Positions 13,189 through 26,780 are shown, counted from the first letter of the stretch. The stretch: DNA of 64,000 nucleotides from Zonotrichia leucophrys gambelii (GCF_028769735.1 NC_088170.1:43878585-43942584), one strand, 5' to 3'. Numbers and translations: made by a program. Notes: generated by a model from the letters alone, not told the origin.

Positions 13189-13542
13189 ATGACAGAGATG
13201 CTGTCTGACACGATGATGGAGTTTCACACAAGGCTCACTGTCCTAGGAGATTTCAACACCCACGCAGAAGATGCCCCTGATCTGACAGGTGCTAAATCTG
13301 CTCTCATCACAGCAGTCTCCCCACCTTCAGTCTCTCACCCTAAATACACCCAGGCTACCATTCCCTGGGTGCATCCTTGGACAGCAGACTGGCACAAAGA
13401 TCGAACACTGTCCTTAAGTTTGACCAGTCCTTCTTTAGGACAGGAATCTGAGCCTTTCCTAACTGCAGGCAACAGAGAAAAAAGAACAAAAACATCTCAG
13501 CTTCCTTCCAGATTTACAGCTTTTGGCATACAGAAACTCTAG
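13189..13542 (+). pseudogene. ORF with GDFN motif; possible LINE endonuclease relic
   Basis: A 117-codon frame from ATG to stop, with a stop codon immediately before it. Residues 17-27 read LTVLGDFNTHA, the VLGDFN motif seen in AP-endonuclease domains of non-LTR retrotransposons. About 50 residues later HKDRTLSLSLTSPS could be a decayed form of the H-x-x-G-HTLDLVF motif that follows in such domains. No reverse transcriptase is seen next to it, and the frame is bounded on both sides. If real, it is a fragment of a LINE other than the CR1 3' ends here. It could also be chance. It is not expected to be an expressed gene. Confidence 0.35.
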
Positions 13543-15639
13543 GAAACTTCTACTGCTGAGGGCCAACAGCTGCGAGGCTCCCTGGGCAGGACAGGCTGGC
13601 ATTGCACATGTCACAGTGCCAGCCTGTCAGCTGCTCCCAGTGACACCCATGCTGCAGAGGACACTGAGTCTTCTGCTAACACTCGTGTGATAGCTCATCT
13701 ACAGAAAGGGCATTTGACACACTGACATTTTAGGTTACAGTTTAGTACTAAGCCGCATTTCTTCAGCAAGTTAATCTGAAAGACAGCAAATTCAGCCATT
13801 ATCCAATACCACTACCTCAGTCAGAGTTCATGCAAGCTCAGTAAAGGGACAACTTATATTATGCTGGTTAATGACATTTTCTCTTCCTTGGCCAGATGAG
13901 TTAAGCGACTCTTGTTCCAATTTGATCCTTTGCTGCCCTGACTGTGAAATCTTGTCATCTTTCCTAAAAGCCACACAAGCTGCTGAACATGCAGGTTCCG
14001 GCTGCTTCCCTCAAGCTGAACCACAGGCTTATAACAAGAATTACATCTCTATTACCTGTAGAGCTGAGGTTTGTGCTGTTTGATAGCTGGTTTGTATAGC
14101 TGGTTCAACGATACTGGATAGGCTCAGGCAACACCCAGTACTACAGCCTTCCGTGCATCTCTGTGTGTAACCAGCACACCACCTCTATTTCCCAGTAATT
14201 AGCAGAAATCTACTGTGGTTGAAAAGCCAGTGGGTAAGTCTTTATCTGAGCAAGACAAAATAAAGGTTACAAAAACTGGGAAAACATAAAAATGTACCTA
14301 TTTCCACTCTGTAAAATTTCCTCTCAGAGCGAGACAACCCAGTGACTTCTAGGCAATTTTGATAATTTTAAACAGCAATTGTCAGAAGAAAAGCACCCTC
14401 CTTTCAACTGACCTCAAGATGATACTTCATTTTGTCAGAGCTGTTCACTGAGATCAGTGCATCCGAGGGCAGGTCTGACAGCTAGAATTTCTCTCTATGA
14501 TGGACAGACATGACATATTTTGGAAAGACCCCAGCAAAAAGCTGGACACTGCCTGGAAGTATTGCCCAACAAGATGTCCTAGGGAATTCAGAAGATTTTC
14601 AGACTGGAATGGAAAAAATTGTCCCAGGCAGATGTACAGAGAATGGACAAATAGTCCTCATCACATCTGCAGTTAATACAGCAAACTAGTGAGCAACGTA
14701 ACTAATACCTTGTGCTTGTGAAACTTTGGCTCTCCAACAAATAGAAACTCAGTATCTTTTTTCTTTGTGATTTTGTCTTCTCTACTCAGTCGCCTCTAAA
14801 TAAAACAAAAGCACTGCTAGAAGCATCTCCCAAAATTGTGCACAGAATCATGCTCCATGTTTTGAAAAAACATTCAAGTCTGTTGCGAGCAAAGCAATCA
14901 TTGAAGATCCCCCCAACTTTGGGAGGAGGTTTTGGGGTTTTAAATCCCAGACGTATCGACTGCCTAAATGCATTTATGGTATAGAGTACAAGAAATTGAT
15001 TGTGTTTAAGGTGCGTGCCTACAGCCTGCTTCTAGCTGGCTGGGTGAGGTACAGTGATCATTCACTACAAATGCCTTTGAGCATTTCAATCTCCCTAACA
15101 CTGCAAGGGACATTTCCATTCCTAAAGACTGTTTGTGGTTCTGGGCCCTCACCTTGGGACATCTCTTAAAAACGACTTGGATGCTACAATTCTCATCTCT
15201 AGGATAACTATCACTGCTCCAACAAGTTTTTAATCATTACTCAGCAGCTTTAATTTGTAGCCAAAATGCAAACTTAATTTCTGCACTTCATAGCATGAGG
15301 CTTGGCAGTCGGTGCAACTGGAGAATATTTCCTCCAAATCATCACTGTCTTTTAGAACAATGCACATCTCACAAAGATCCTTTCAAGTCCTTTAATGTTG
15401 ATGTCCAACAACATCAGAACAGCTCAGAAAGTTCAGCTCAAAAAGTACAAGAGCTCAGAAAAATTCATTTAAGTTTTGAAAGAGTGAACATAACAATTAT
15501 CTGCAATTCTCTTGGTTTGTGTTATCTGCATTTGCCGTGTGAGTGAAATGAAATCACCAAATTAAATTCAAGAATTACTGCATTAGTTTCAGAGTGAGCT
15601 GCCTGGAGACAACTGCTGGTAGACAAGTATTTGTGATCA

Positions 15640-15960
15640 ACTGCTGTTGTCTTTTTCCAACTCCCTTAATCTACCCAGCAGACCTGTGATTAGCTGCAAT
15701 CACCATCTTTCTTGCATGCTCTTCCAGTTTGTATTCCCAGCCTCATTCTTCTTTCCCTTTGCTGCCTCTGTTCTCTCTCTTAGTCTGTTGGCTGTTCTCA
15801 CTCTGCCTTTTTCTTTCAGTGCAGGCCCTTCTTTACTCCCTAGGACTCTCACGCCTGCTGATTCCCAAACCTTCCATCTTTCCTTTCCTGAACTCTTCTC
15901 TACAAAGACCTCCCACTGCCCTCTCACTGAACCTGTCCCCTCCCCACAGGCTGGGAACTT
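15640..15960 (+). other. Pyrimidine-rich stretch
   Basis: A strong C+T bias on the plus strand, for example CTCATTCTTCTTTCCCTTTG and TTCCATCTTTCCTTTCCTGA. The bias keeps several frames open (15647-16052 on both strands) and explains their serine, leucine, phenylalanine and proline-rich translations. There is no protein resemblance. Confidence 0.6.
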
Positions 15961-17037
15961 GTCATCCTCCCAGGGTGACAGCTGGAAAGCTGAGCACTCA
16001 TGAGGTCTGCCTTCACCAGCACCTCCTGGTACCAACACGAATGCTCAGCTAACCCAGATGGTAGTGTTGCAAGGCTGGGGTATATTTACTATGCAAATTG
16101 CTTTTAATATTGACAAACAGTTTTTTTGATGATATTAAGATTCTGCCTGAGGGCAATAAAGACTAAACTAGCTGTGGCATGCATAAAATACGTGTGTTAC
16201 TTCTTGATATAATTAGAACATCATTCATTACATTAATCATTGCAAACTTTTCCTGTTTGGGGATAGGGCATTGAATAAATCTCTCAAGAGATCTACCACA
16301 TGCAGTAATCCTTTGATGATGGGAAAAATACAATCAAAGGCCAGCCTGCGTGCTCAGAACGAACATTTTTTATCTCTAAGCCTTTGCACTGAATGCTATA
16401 GTCTTCTGTGAACTTCATGGTGTCTCTGCTCCACCACGAGCTCACTCTCCAATTTCTCTTACAAGATATGTACTTTTCTCAGAGAAGAGGCTCTTCAAAT
16501 GTAACCGCCATTAAAGTTTTAGGAGACCAAATTAATGACATTCTTTAATCATCTGCAGTTCCCAAAGAATAATGGAAGAGGCTAAATGGCAGATTTTAGG
16601 ACTCTAAATAACATGTAGTCACTTTTTTCCTTTTAGGGAGTCATACTCCACATTTCACTAACAGAAAAAAACCCCAGTCACGGCTGGCATCGCCACATGA
16701 ATGTTACACTTATCACTGTCATAACAATTCATCCACACACAGACGACTGAAACTCCTGGTCTCCTCTGAACCGAGTAGTTTAAAAAGATAGATGGCTGCC
16801 TTCTGGCTAATTGTGGGAGTTCTTTCATTACTATAAAAAGACTTATTATATCTCAAGTGACTTTATAAGCAGTGAATAATGAGTCTTAAAGTCTTTGGAA
16901 AAGACTCCGCTGATCAAATGCTGGGATAACTTATGGGCACAGTGACCTTTTCCTCAGTAAGATACTTCAAACTGCTGCTGTTGGCCCATTATTAAAACTC
17001 CCCATTTAAGGCATGCAGTTAAGCCCAAGGCAGACTT

Positions 17038-17545
17038 TATTTTTTTTTATTTTTAAATTCAATTTAAGGTAGCACAGCAAGACCTGTATCTCTCCCAGCG
17101 TGGAGGACTAACTCCCGGCCGCTCCAGCTGTGCAGGAGCAGGACAGATGGCTGTGGAAGTGCAGGCAGCTGGCTGGGTCTCACCACCCTGCTTCTGACAG
17201 CACTGCTGGCACCAGGAGCCTGCATCCTGTGCGCCACAGCGCTCCTCACCCCTGCCAGGGAGCTCCTTCAAGCCAGCACGTTCACCAGCAAGCACCAGTA
17301 CACTGGGCCAGCTGCTGTGTCCCTGCAGGGAGGAGCAGCCCATCGCCTCCAGCTGACCTGAGCTTGGCCTGGCCAGGAGGGTGCTCTGAGAGCCAGCACT
17401 GCACACTGCAACACTGCAGAGACATGAAACCCAACATCACAGCCCTGAGCCTGGCCTGGACCCTGGCTGATACCCTGGTCAGTTCCTGGGCTCTGCCACA
17501 CATCTAGCGCAACCCAATGCCCCACTGGGGCGCCACACACATGAG
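17038..17545 (-). other. GC-rich block with A-rich tail on the minus strand
   Basis: About 470 bp clearly richer in G+C and CpG than its surroundings (for example CCCGGCCGCTCC, GTGCGCCACAGCGCTCC, GGGGCGCCACAC on the plus strand). On the minus strand it runs into AATTTAAAAATAAAAAAAAA and TAAA, an A-rich tail with AATAAA. That arrangement suggests a retroposed transcript inserted in minus orientation. Several overlapping open frames (up to 150 codons, 17268-17720) exist on the minus strand, but I recognise no protein in them. No target-site duplication was identified. Alternatives are a CpG-containing regulatory element or an unclassified repeat. Confidence 0.4.
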
Positions 17546-20224
17546 GTGCTAAGGTTAGAGTGACCCCTAAATGCACCTGCACTCGCTTTTTTAATGAAGG
17601 TACAATAGACCATCTCTGTTTTAATATTAATTTCTTACTGAGCATTTGTTTTAATTTTATCTTGAAGAAACAGAAAAGGTTCCTGCTCTTTGGAAGCAAA
17701 ATTTGCAGAGTCTCTTTCATTATTTTCTCATTCTTCTCTCATGCTGTCTTGAAACTAATCTGACACTGTTGTTCTCCATTGATTTTCATGGCTTTACTCC
17801 AGAACAAGCATATTGGTAAATTTTTCTGGCATAACAGTACTTTCAAAAATTCATTCCAACGTTTTACAGGACTAAATATTTAAAAAATAATTTAGACAAG
17901 CTCACATGTATTTAGATTTTCTCAGTCATATGGGCTGACAAAACAACAGATACATTAACTTCATCCTGCCTCTGGAACATGGCAACTTCCTAGACCTCTT
18001 TTTCAAAGATGAAAATGAATTCAGAGGAACAACTCACTTGATAAAACAATGCAAGTAATGGGGCCTTACCTGCTATTCAAAAGTTCATCAGATGCTTTTG
18101 TACCAGAAAGTTCCTCATAGCTTTTAGGAAGGCTTAGCAATAATTTTTATTGAACATCGAGAAAGCAGCTGTAAACTTGTGGCTACACACAATAAACACA
18201 AAAGAAACTATGTGCAGAGGCATAGAAAAGGAATCTGATGAAACATAATTGTGACTGTTTCTTCCCTTTTGTTTCTCTTTCTCCTACTTTGATCCTCTTT
18301 TAAAGACTATTTATTCATGTAGGATTACTTCAGTTTTCTACTGAGTGATGAGGGCTTGCTGTGCTGACACAGAAATATTTTAAGTTGCTTCTTCCTAAAG
18401 TTTATTTGTTGCATTCCTTCTTAGCAGAAAAAAATTGTAAAGGATGTGAATATTAGTACCAGCTTAATTCTATCTTATTTAGACAGCACCATGACTGTGT
18501 ACACATTTTCTGTACTAAGAGCTGCAGCTCCTTTTCTGCTAAAAATCAATTACAGCTGCTATTTCTGTCCCTGTTTTTCCAACTCTATTCCTCCTTCTGA
18601 AGCCTTGTTCCTTCCTCTCTCCCTATCTCTGCCTTCCTTCACCACTTCCTTCCTGTGTTTTATTCCAGTTGCCTTTTTGGCTTCCCTCCCATATTTTTCA
18701 CTCGCTCCTTTGACTCCCTTTATTTTCTGGGATTTGGTCTCTGCAGTGTTAGAAGCAGCAGCAACTGCTCCTGTATGGCTTTAGTATTTAACACCTGCAA
18801 AGGGAATCTTTCCCTGAATGAAGTCTACAGGATGTCCCCTCTTACAGGCTTTAGGAGAGAATGAAGTAGCTGACTCATTCCTCCAATGGACTCTCCAAAA
18901 ATCAGCAAGGGCATTTTCTGAGGAACTTTATGTACTGCTCATCAATTTTCTTTTCCCATGCAATTCCAGGTGTATTGCAAGGATATCAGAGCTGCCATTT
19001 CAGCTCTCCAAGGCACATCAAGGCTGTTAAGGCTCAAATGGCAGAAAAATACATCAGTGAGCTTATGCACTGCTGGTAGCCAAGGCTGTGCTGCTGACTG
19101 GTCACTGAATACATTGCACCATTGCCTTGCAATATCACAAATATCACTGAAATACAAACAGATTTTGAAGAATCTCTTGTGTTAACTCTTCAGGAAAAAA
19201 GCTGGCCTTTGGACACATGTGGGCAGTTCTTGTTGGTTTCAATTGCCATGCACCCACATCAGATGGTGAAGTTTAGCACAGAAAAGACCTTTAATTATCA
19301 GGAACAGACTAATTCTTCCTGCTCAGAGAAACAGAATTGTACTCAAATATGAAATGAAATTATCTGACAGGCTTTTGATTATCTTAAAAGCAGCACAAGC
19401 AACTTAATTAAAACACCAAAAAGAATATGGCAACCTACTATACTTACGTATTTGGAAAAATACTGCCTAGGGGAGGACTGTCTTTGGTGTATAGCATCAA
19501 GCACCACAGAGCCCCAGAGTAAGTAGAGCCTTCTAGATATTGCTGTAGTAAAAATAATGATTATACATCTGTGCTGAGAATTTAGACAATGAATTATAAG
19601 GGGACATGAATTAAAATAGACATGCTTTAAAATAAAGTTTATGGCCTAGACAATGAAAATACTTTAATCATGGCACACTGGGGGATATCAAGACAAGGGC
19701 AGTGGCATCTTTGTTTTGTCTCAGGAAGAAAGACCTTTTAAAAATGAGGGTTTCTTTTCGCAGTTTATAGGACATTTCATATCATAAAAAGATAGATACC
19801 ACTGAAAGAAGAAATAAGACCCCTTCTTTTCTAGATTATATATCAGAAAAGATGCACATGAATTCCTCATAGCAATATACAGATTATATACAGAGGATAA
19901 TTTATAAAGGGAGATATAAATTCTGTATGTGCTTATAATAGAATTATTATGAGTAGATTATCTAGGAATGCTTTTAGTAAGTTATAAAAGTGTTTGTAAA
20001 AACAAAATTCCTGAGCAAATGAAGACATTTCACCAAAATCAACAACATTGAAATGCTTCTCAGCTGAACTTAACTAAACCTCACAGATTTTCAGATGTCA
20101 TATTTGTCATCTTACCATGACTCCTGCATTGAAGCGTTTGTTTACACTAACTTTGGCAACTTTCTTCAGCAGGAGGCAAGGAACTGTGGTAAAAGAAGAA
20201 ATACCTATGCTATGCACAAGCATG

Positions 20225-20889
20225 GACTAGGAGAAGAGTGGCTGATGAGCAGCCCAGCTGAAGAGACCTGGGCATGCTGGCTGACAGCAGGCTCAGTGAG
20301 AGCAGCATTGTGCCAAGAGGGCAAACCCCATCCTGGGGTGCCTCAAACACAGCATCAACAGCCTGTCATGGGACAGGATTATCCTGCTGTATTCACAGCT
20401 GGTGCAGCCTCACCTGGGTACCTGTGTGCAGCTCTGGGACCCAGCACTTGAAAAGGAAGTGAAGGTACCTGCATGTGTTACAGGATGGCAACAAAGGCGG
20501 TGGAAGTGCTGGAAGAAATGTCCTATGAGAAGCAGTTTTGGAGGAAAGGAGGATGTGTGCTAACCTCATTGCTCTCTACAGCTCCCTGAGAAGGGCAAGG
20601 GGACAGGGCAGTGTTCATCTCCCTCACATGCAGTGGCAGGACACATGGCAATTGTGCAAAGCTGCACCACAGGAGGCTTCTTTCCTGAGATGTGGTCAGA
20701 CACAGGAACAGGCTTCCTAAAGAGGTGTGGCATGCCCCATGCCTGTCCACATTTAGGAAACATTAGAGGAATGCCCTTAACAACATGCTTAAATTTTTGG
20801 TCAGCCCTGAAGCGGTCAGGCAGTTGGGCTAGATGATCATAGTAGGTCCCCTCCAACTGTAAATATTTATTCTATTCTAGTCTATTCTC
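20225..20889 (+). mobile_element. CR1 LINE, 5'-truncated 3' end
   Basis: About 665 bp matching the end of reverse-transcriptase ORF2 and the 3' tail of a chicken-repeat-1 LINE. Recognisable landmarks in order: GACAGCAGGCTCAGTGAGAG, GCATCCTGGGGTGC-like text (here CATCCTGGGGTGCCTCAAAC), a CAGCCTCACCTGGGTACCTG block, CTCATTGCTCTCTACAGCTC, and the closing GGGCTAGATGATCATAGTAG. The tail is TATTCTATTCTAGTCTATTC, a pentamer-type CR1 end. The reading frame is broken by stops and small indels, so it is dead. The structure is typical of a 5'-truncated insertion. It lies antisense to PDZRN4. Confidence 0.92.
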
Positions 20890-23800
20890 ACAGAAACAAA
20901 AAATGATGTTGCAACATCACAGCTTGTAAAATTTTTGTTCTTTAAATAGGAGGCAGGCAGGGAGCAGCATAAGCTTGCAACTGGATCGATAAATTGTAGT
21001 GAAGTGCAAATTTCAACCAAGTCCTGTGTGTTCTAACAGCTCAGATGTACTTGGATTCAAAGGTTTCTTCTTGGCTTATTTATTGAAAAGGTTATGTTTT
21101 AGAATGGCTCAGTTGACGAAAAGTGTATTTTCCCCCTTAAATTTAAAGTCAAGTGGGCTCCTATTTCAAAACCCACATCATGTAGGACTGGAGAGCAGCT
21201 TTCTTGTTACTGCTGATAGATATATTCTTTAAGACAGTCGTGTTTCTTTAAACTTTCATGGTAAGCTGGCTTTACAAGCTAGTAAAGTAAAATGTCATAG
21301 CACAAAGTTATTGGTGAAAAGAACCGCATCTGCAAAGCAGAGACTTCCAATAAATTGAGAAATGTCTGAAGCCAAAATGGCAGGGCAAAATTTAAACAAA
21401 CCTTCCCCACCTAAGGAGAGGCAGACAGGCATAAACCATTCCCAGCAATCAATTCTGCTATTTGAATTCATCCTGACACTTGTTGGGCTCAGTTGCTGAT
21501 GTAGAACCATGGCAGAAAGGCCAGGCCACCGGGGAAATTTGGCCAGCCTCCACATCTGAGAGTGAACCACCCGACTGCAGGTCTCCAACCCTTCTATTGC
21601 TTTTCTTTGTGTTCCAAGCAAAAACGGCTTTGTCCACTGTGTTTCAGGTCTGCCACAATAAAGCAAATTCTTGATTCACTGTTCATATAAGAGATGGGAA
21701 ATACTGAAATGGTAAGGTTGCTTTTCAGGCAGACAGTTTAAAAATAAACCTGTCAAGTAAACATTCATGATTCTGTTTCTCACTCTGGCTACTTTGCAGT
21801 TAATTATTTACATTGTTAGACAACAGAGGAAACATCTGAGAAAAGGAACTGCAGGTTTCTAATTAGTGAAAATTCTGTGAAAATTCAATATTTACATACA
21901 TTGGAGAAAAAATCTGCTCTTAATGGAGATTCTGAGAGATTTTTGTGGGAAAGAATTTGCATACTGGCCTTGAGTGCCTTCATTAATACCAAACAGAAAT
22001 ATCATCATATTCTTGAGATGTTAGTGCGTAAGTCTCACCAAAACATAGCTAAAGTAGCCAGTGGTCACAGATATTCAGAACATACATTTTTATCCCCGCT
22101 CCTACCTCTCCAAACCCTAGCCTTAGAGTAACCCAGAAAATGTGAGGTCAGGTACCCAGCCATGCAATCTTAATCTCCAGCTTCCCCCTGCTGACATCTC
22201 AGTCAGTGGGAATAAGCTGCAGGGCAGCCATCACATCCTGTACATTGCACAGCTCTCCTGAGCGAGAAGGATTACCTGGAGCAGATTGTGATACTGTGAT
22301 CTCAGAGGGCAATGCCATCCCATCTGACATCCTCATGCATGATCAGCAGCCAAGGTGCACAGGTACCAAAAGTTATCGGTGTCCTCATTTCACCCTGAAT
22401 TATTTGGGTAGGAGGAAGCACAGGGTCCCTCCAGGCGTGTCAGCAGGAATTGCATGTGGTCCATGGGGCAAGCCAAGAGCCACTGTGCCCAACAGGTTGG
22501 AAGCAAACTCAAAAGGTGCTTTTGGAGCTGCCATCAAAGCTTTGCAGGTAAGCAGACATATCTCCCCATTAGGTCTATGCTTCTATTCCAGGCCCAGGAC
22601 GGTCAGACTTCTTAAAAAGCTAAGTCAACTAATAGAACACAATACTTACCCTCTCCCTTAAAAAATGAGGACAGTATGGATAGGGAGCAGTAGCAGCTGC
22701 ATATTGACACATTAACCTTACAAATAAGTTATTTGCCTGGAAAAAAACTGGAAAAAAGGAACTCAGCATAACTGTATGAAATCACACCTTTCTCTCTGCA
22801 AGGCAATCTTTTCATCAGGTTACCGAACATTCTGAAATGTAAGAAATTACACATTGCTATCTGAAGCTTTAATTTAAAATATAATCTAACCACTTATCAA
22901 ATAGGGCTGGGTTTAAGGAGTTAAGTATGTGGTTAGATGGAGGTTACTCTTCTGAAATGCTTACACCATCCCAGTCCAATAGGTACAACAGCTATGTTTT
23001 GAAATCTGCCAGTAATGGAAAAAACTGGAGAAATAATGGGTCTAGTCTGAGCCTCTTTATTCTCTTTACTGCACTCTGATTACTGTACTTCCATAAAACA
23101 TGGCATGTCTCATCCTCATTATGGCATGTCTCTTTTTTTCTCCACCTTCTTGCTTCACCATTTAGCCTTCTCCCCTCCTCCTCTCCTTTCTCCCCCCAGG
23201 GTTCCCACGTAAACCTCCCAGTCCTGCTGAAGCTGTCTGTATTTTAAAAGACATTAAGCATGTCATTAGGAATTGGCAGGTGAAGTTTGCTGATATTTCT
23301 ACAAATGACACCAATAAAAGTATTAAATAAGATCACTGCAAAGACAAAGTCTTCTGGAGTCCCAGCAGTAACCCCTCCTCAGCCTTTCAATTTCCCTTTT
23401 AGCACTACATGTAGTTAGATATACCTGCAGAGTCAGCTCCAGGTCTAAGTGCTTCTCTTCCAATTTAGCTAGTATTTTTCTTTATAGTATCAGATCAGAT
23501 ATTTTTGTTTATCTTAGTCCAGATAAAGAGGACCTACCACAGACTCTTCATCAAGATAAGGCATTTGCTAATCAAAAAGACTATCATGTTAGCCTGGCTT
23601 TGCAACCTGCTTAGTCTGTGATTCATTATGCTGCACTTACCCTTTGCCTTCCCTAAGTGCAATCATCCTTTTCTTCAAATTGTACTTTAACACCTTCACA
23701 CTATGTATTCTGAACCTAAAGACTGGCAAATCCCATAATGATCCTAAGCACAGGTATACCATTTAATTGTATTCCATGAGCTTCTCCATGCTAGACTAGA

Positions 23801-25689
23801 TTAACAAATCTTCTTATTTGTCCTCACTACTGTTCTCTCAACACTTGAGAACCTCTTGCCTCATAGTCTTGCCAGCATAACTACTTCTGGAGGTTACCCT
23901 AAAAATTGAATCACTGAAAGATCCTGCTTTGAAAATCATCTCAATTAAAACGTTAGTGTTATTTACCCTACAGACAATTGCCTTCTCCTTCCACATTATC
24001 CATGTTTCCCTCAAATCCTCTCTCCTACCCCTTCACTCTTCAGGTGCTTTTCCCACGCACTCAAAACATGTACCTGTGCAAATCTTTCTGAGAGGTTTTA
24101 AACCTTTCTGCTTGACACATATTGTAACTCCCCGAAAGGTAGAAAATCTTCAAAATGGTCAGACTGTGATAAAATGACTGCTTTCCTGGACACAAGGTAC
24201 AGGGAATATGCAGCAGAGCCAGGCAGATCCTCAGGTTGAAAAGGAGGACAGGAATGGCTCTTTAGTACTAAATAACTCACATTTGTGTGAATGTGCTTTC
24301 AATTTACTAAATGACATTACCTCAGTTTTGGAGGTCTCTTAAAGGAAAAAAAAAATCAGATATGAAAATAAAATCAGTGAAAGACAGGGAGAGAACAATT
24401 CAAAATGCTGAAAAATTATAAAGATTTACTATTATGGCATTTGTTAATCCAGGGAGAACACCTCTATAAATAGCAATATTCAGGGTGTTGTAAAGCTATT
24501 TCCCAGGATGAGGTCAGATTTATAGTCTTGGACAGAAATTATTCTTCTCATGTCTTACAAAAACAGAAAAAATCTTTCACTCAGCATGGTTTCAAGCTAC
24601 ACAAGTACAACACAGCGGAGACTCTGCTGCCTCTTGATGCCTTCTGTGTTGGTGTAAGTTAGCTCAAAGATGGCTTTATTTTTTAGAGTGATATTTTACA
24701 GGCTGTTAATCTAGAAAGTGGATTATTGCCTTTGGGTATTTTGTGAAAAAATAAAATAGAAATCAATTGAGGTATTTCATTTATTACATCTGTTGCTGTG
24801 CATGGGCAATCATTTTTTCTCCCATAATATATTAGTCTTCTCTGCACTAGAACTTCCTGAAGCAGCCTCACTAACATAGTTCACTCTAACCCCCTTAGAG
24901 CCTGTCTTGTCAATTATCTGTGAATTTAGAAAGACTTACACAAAGATCATAATGAACTGGGTTTGAAAGAGACTGTAAAGGTGTAAGGTACTGAATACTG
25001 AAGTTTGGAACAGCTATGGTGGAGATATGTCTTGTGCCAGGTCTTGCACTCAGACAATAAATGCTTTTTCATTTAAAAGTTATGTTAAAAAAGGTGGAAG
25101 CAGAGCTGTGAATTGGATGGGGCAGAACTGGAATTGTCTGAGTTCTGCCTTTATGACTGGCATAGCCCTGCTGTACAGTAACTTAACCTTGCTTAACTGC
25201 ATTTTAATACTTTGCTGTATTTTAAATTTCTCCCTGGCTGCTGTTATGCTGAAGATTGTTGACTTCTACTCTGACTTCAGTAATAAATGGTTTAATATTT
25301 TTTTAATCTAGAATATAATTATTTTTCCATATTTGCAGACAACCATCCCCAAACATGATGTATGCTTCTTGCATCACACCTCAGAAATGCAGTGTGACTG
25401 AGCTCATGTTTGCAAAGCACTTCTGAACTTCAAAGAGGATATTCACAAAGCAAATTGTAATAAGGACAGATGTTGAAATTTGATAACAGCTGCAGCAACA
25501 GCACAAAGCAAAACCAGGCAAAAGTCATGACTGATATCTGACCCTCATTCATGTATCTCCAAATGCCACCAGTGTTTAACACTGGTACGAAGAGGGGAAT
25601 CACAGGAGTGTTAGGAGAAATAGGACAGTCCTTGTGCCAGAATATCTGGATTTCCCATCCATTTGACAGCTGAAGGACTCCATTTAAGG

Positions 25690-25940
25690 TGTGCACTTCA
25701 GTTGGCAGATGCAGATGTAAATGGCTCGCAGGTAGAGCTCCTGGAAAATGTGATGACTGCAAAGAACAGCTCCCACTGCAAGCCCTGTGCCTGGCTCCAT
25801 CCAGCTCTGCCTCTGGCACATTGCTTGGCAGCAGGCTGGCACCAACCCCAGATCTGCCCTCAGGTTTTTGCCTCTCAGCTTCAGGAACACAGTGGATACA
25901 GGCACAGTTAACCACAAAGCTGGGGTCTCTGTGTACAGCT
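25690..25940. other. Unclassified GC-rich patch
   Basis: Roughly 250 bp of higher GC within AT-rich DNA. All six frames are fairly open, and the longest minus-strand frame (25430-25915) begins with GTG rather than ATG, so it is not a convincing vertebrate gene. No repeat family was recognised. Confidence 0.3.
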
Positions 25941-26730
25941 GGGTCAGGACACTGCTACACCGGATTGCTTTTCACTTGTGACGTGTAGCATATGCCTGTT
26001 TGTGCCTGGAGTCTGTTCTTTGTCAGATGGCATGAGAGAGGCTTTTAAACCACCATTCACAGGATGTTTGACACATTCAGAAATTCCTTTTTGTGTCAAA
26101 ATAGTAAAGTGGAGAAGTCCTCAGGATAAATAGAAAAAACTAGAATATATGTAGTTGTATACACTGATTAGCCCCCTGGAATGCGCATTTAACAAGGATG
26201 GTGAATGCAAAATTAATCTTAATTTTAAAAAAAGAAGTTTTGTGAAAAAAAGCTAGAGGGGTATTTGGTAGGAGGCCAGAGTATTGTTGCCTGAAGTAGA
26301 ATGATATTTACAGACCAAAATGTGCAAAACTGGAACATTGTTTTTGTCAAGTACAAATTAAGCTAATGTACCATTAAGAGCTAGAGGCTCATATACATTA
26401 CAATCATGAGGTTAGGACACAGACTGTGCTATGACAAACTAACTGTGCAGATATGATAGGGATGATCCAGCATCCAGCCAGGATCTTGGAAAGCAACTTG
26501 CTGCTTCTCCTGTGGCGTATTTAGGATGAGCCTTCTGAATACTAATATTACTCCAAGCCAAGATACTCTTTCATTTTTGTGAAAAGAACTAACAGTTGGT
26601 AAAAAGAACCCAAAGACATGGGGCCTAATGAGAGGTGAGGCACTACTTCTGGAGTCAGTATATATAATTTTGTTATGATGAACAGCTCTTCCCTAAGACA
26701 GATCTTGTATTCCTAACCTTGTAGCAGCTT

Positions 26731-26780
26731 CTTGAAGCCACAGAGAGGAATTGGAGGAATCTTGAAGCCATAGAGAAGGA
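26731..26780. repeat. Two-copy tandem duplication, 30-bp period
   Basis: CTTGAAGCCACAGAGAGGAA at 26731 recurs as CTTGAAGCCATAGAGAAGGA at 26761. Confidence 0.8.

Larger units (their letters stand above)
8947..20224 (-). other. PDZRN4: PDZRN4 upstream intron, first part
   Basis: Sequence upstream of the VNGKDLSK exon in gene orientation. No exon encoding the start of PDZ1 was recognised. The stretch contains the GDFN-motif ORF (13189-13542), the GC-rich block with an A-rich tail (17038-17545), a pyrimidine-rich region around 15640-15960, and otherwise AT-rich DNA without recognised elements. Confidence 0.6.

Noticed and set aside
17322..17342. Minus-strand ATG-GGC-TGC start as a possible PDZRN4 short-isoform first exon.
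   Set aside because: It continues MGCSSLQGHSS, unlike the cysteine-containing MGCN N-terminus of the family. The similar starts near 28748 (MGCQSS) and 55731 (MGCAGF) fail for the same reason.
22206..22661. A 151-codon plus-strand frame with a good splice donor (CAG|GTAAGC at 22547) and a strong pyrimidine-AG acceptor at 23199, which together keep frame.
   Set aside because: The frame starts with GTG, not ATG, shows no protein resemblance, and stays open through the donor; such site pairs are common in long introns. Only RNA-seq split reads joining 22547 to 23200 would revive it.
25430..25915. Longest open frame of the window (161 codons, minus strand).
   Set aside because: It begins with GTG, has no recognisable domain and overlaps open frames in other phases within a GC-rich patch; length alone is explained by composition.
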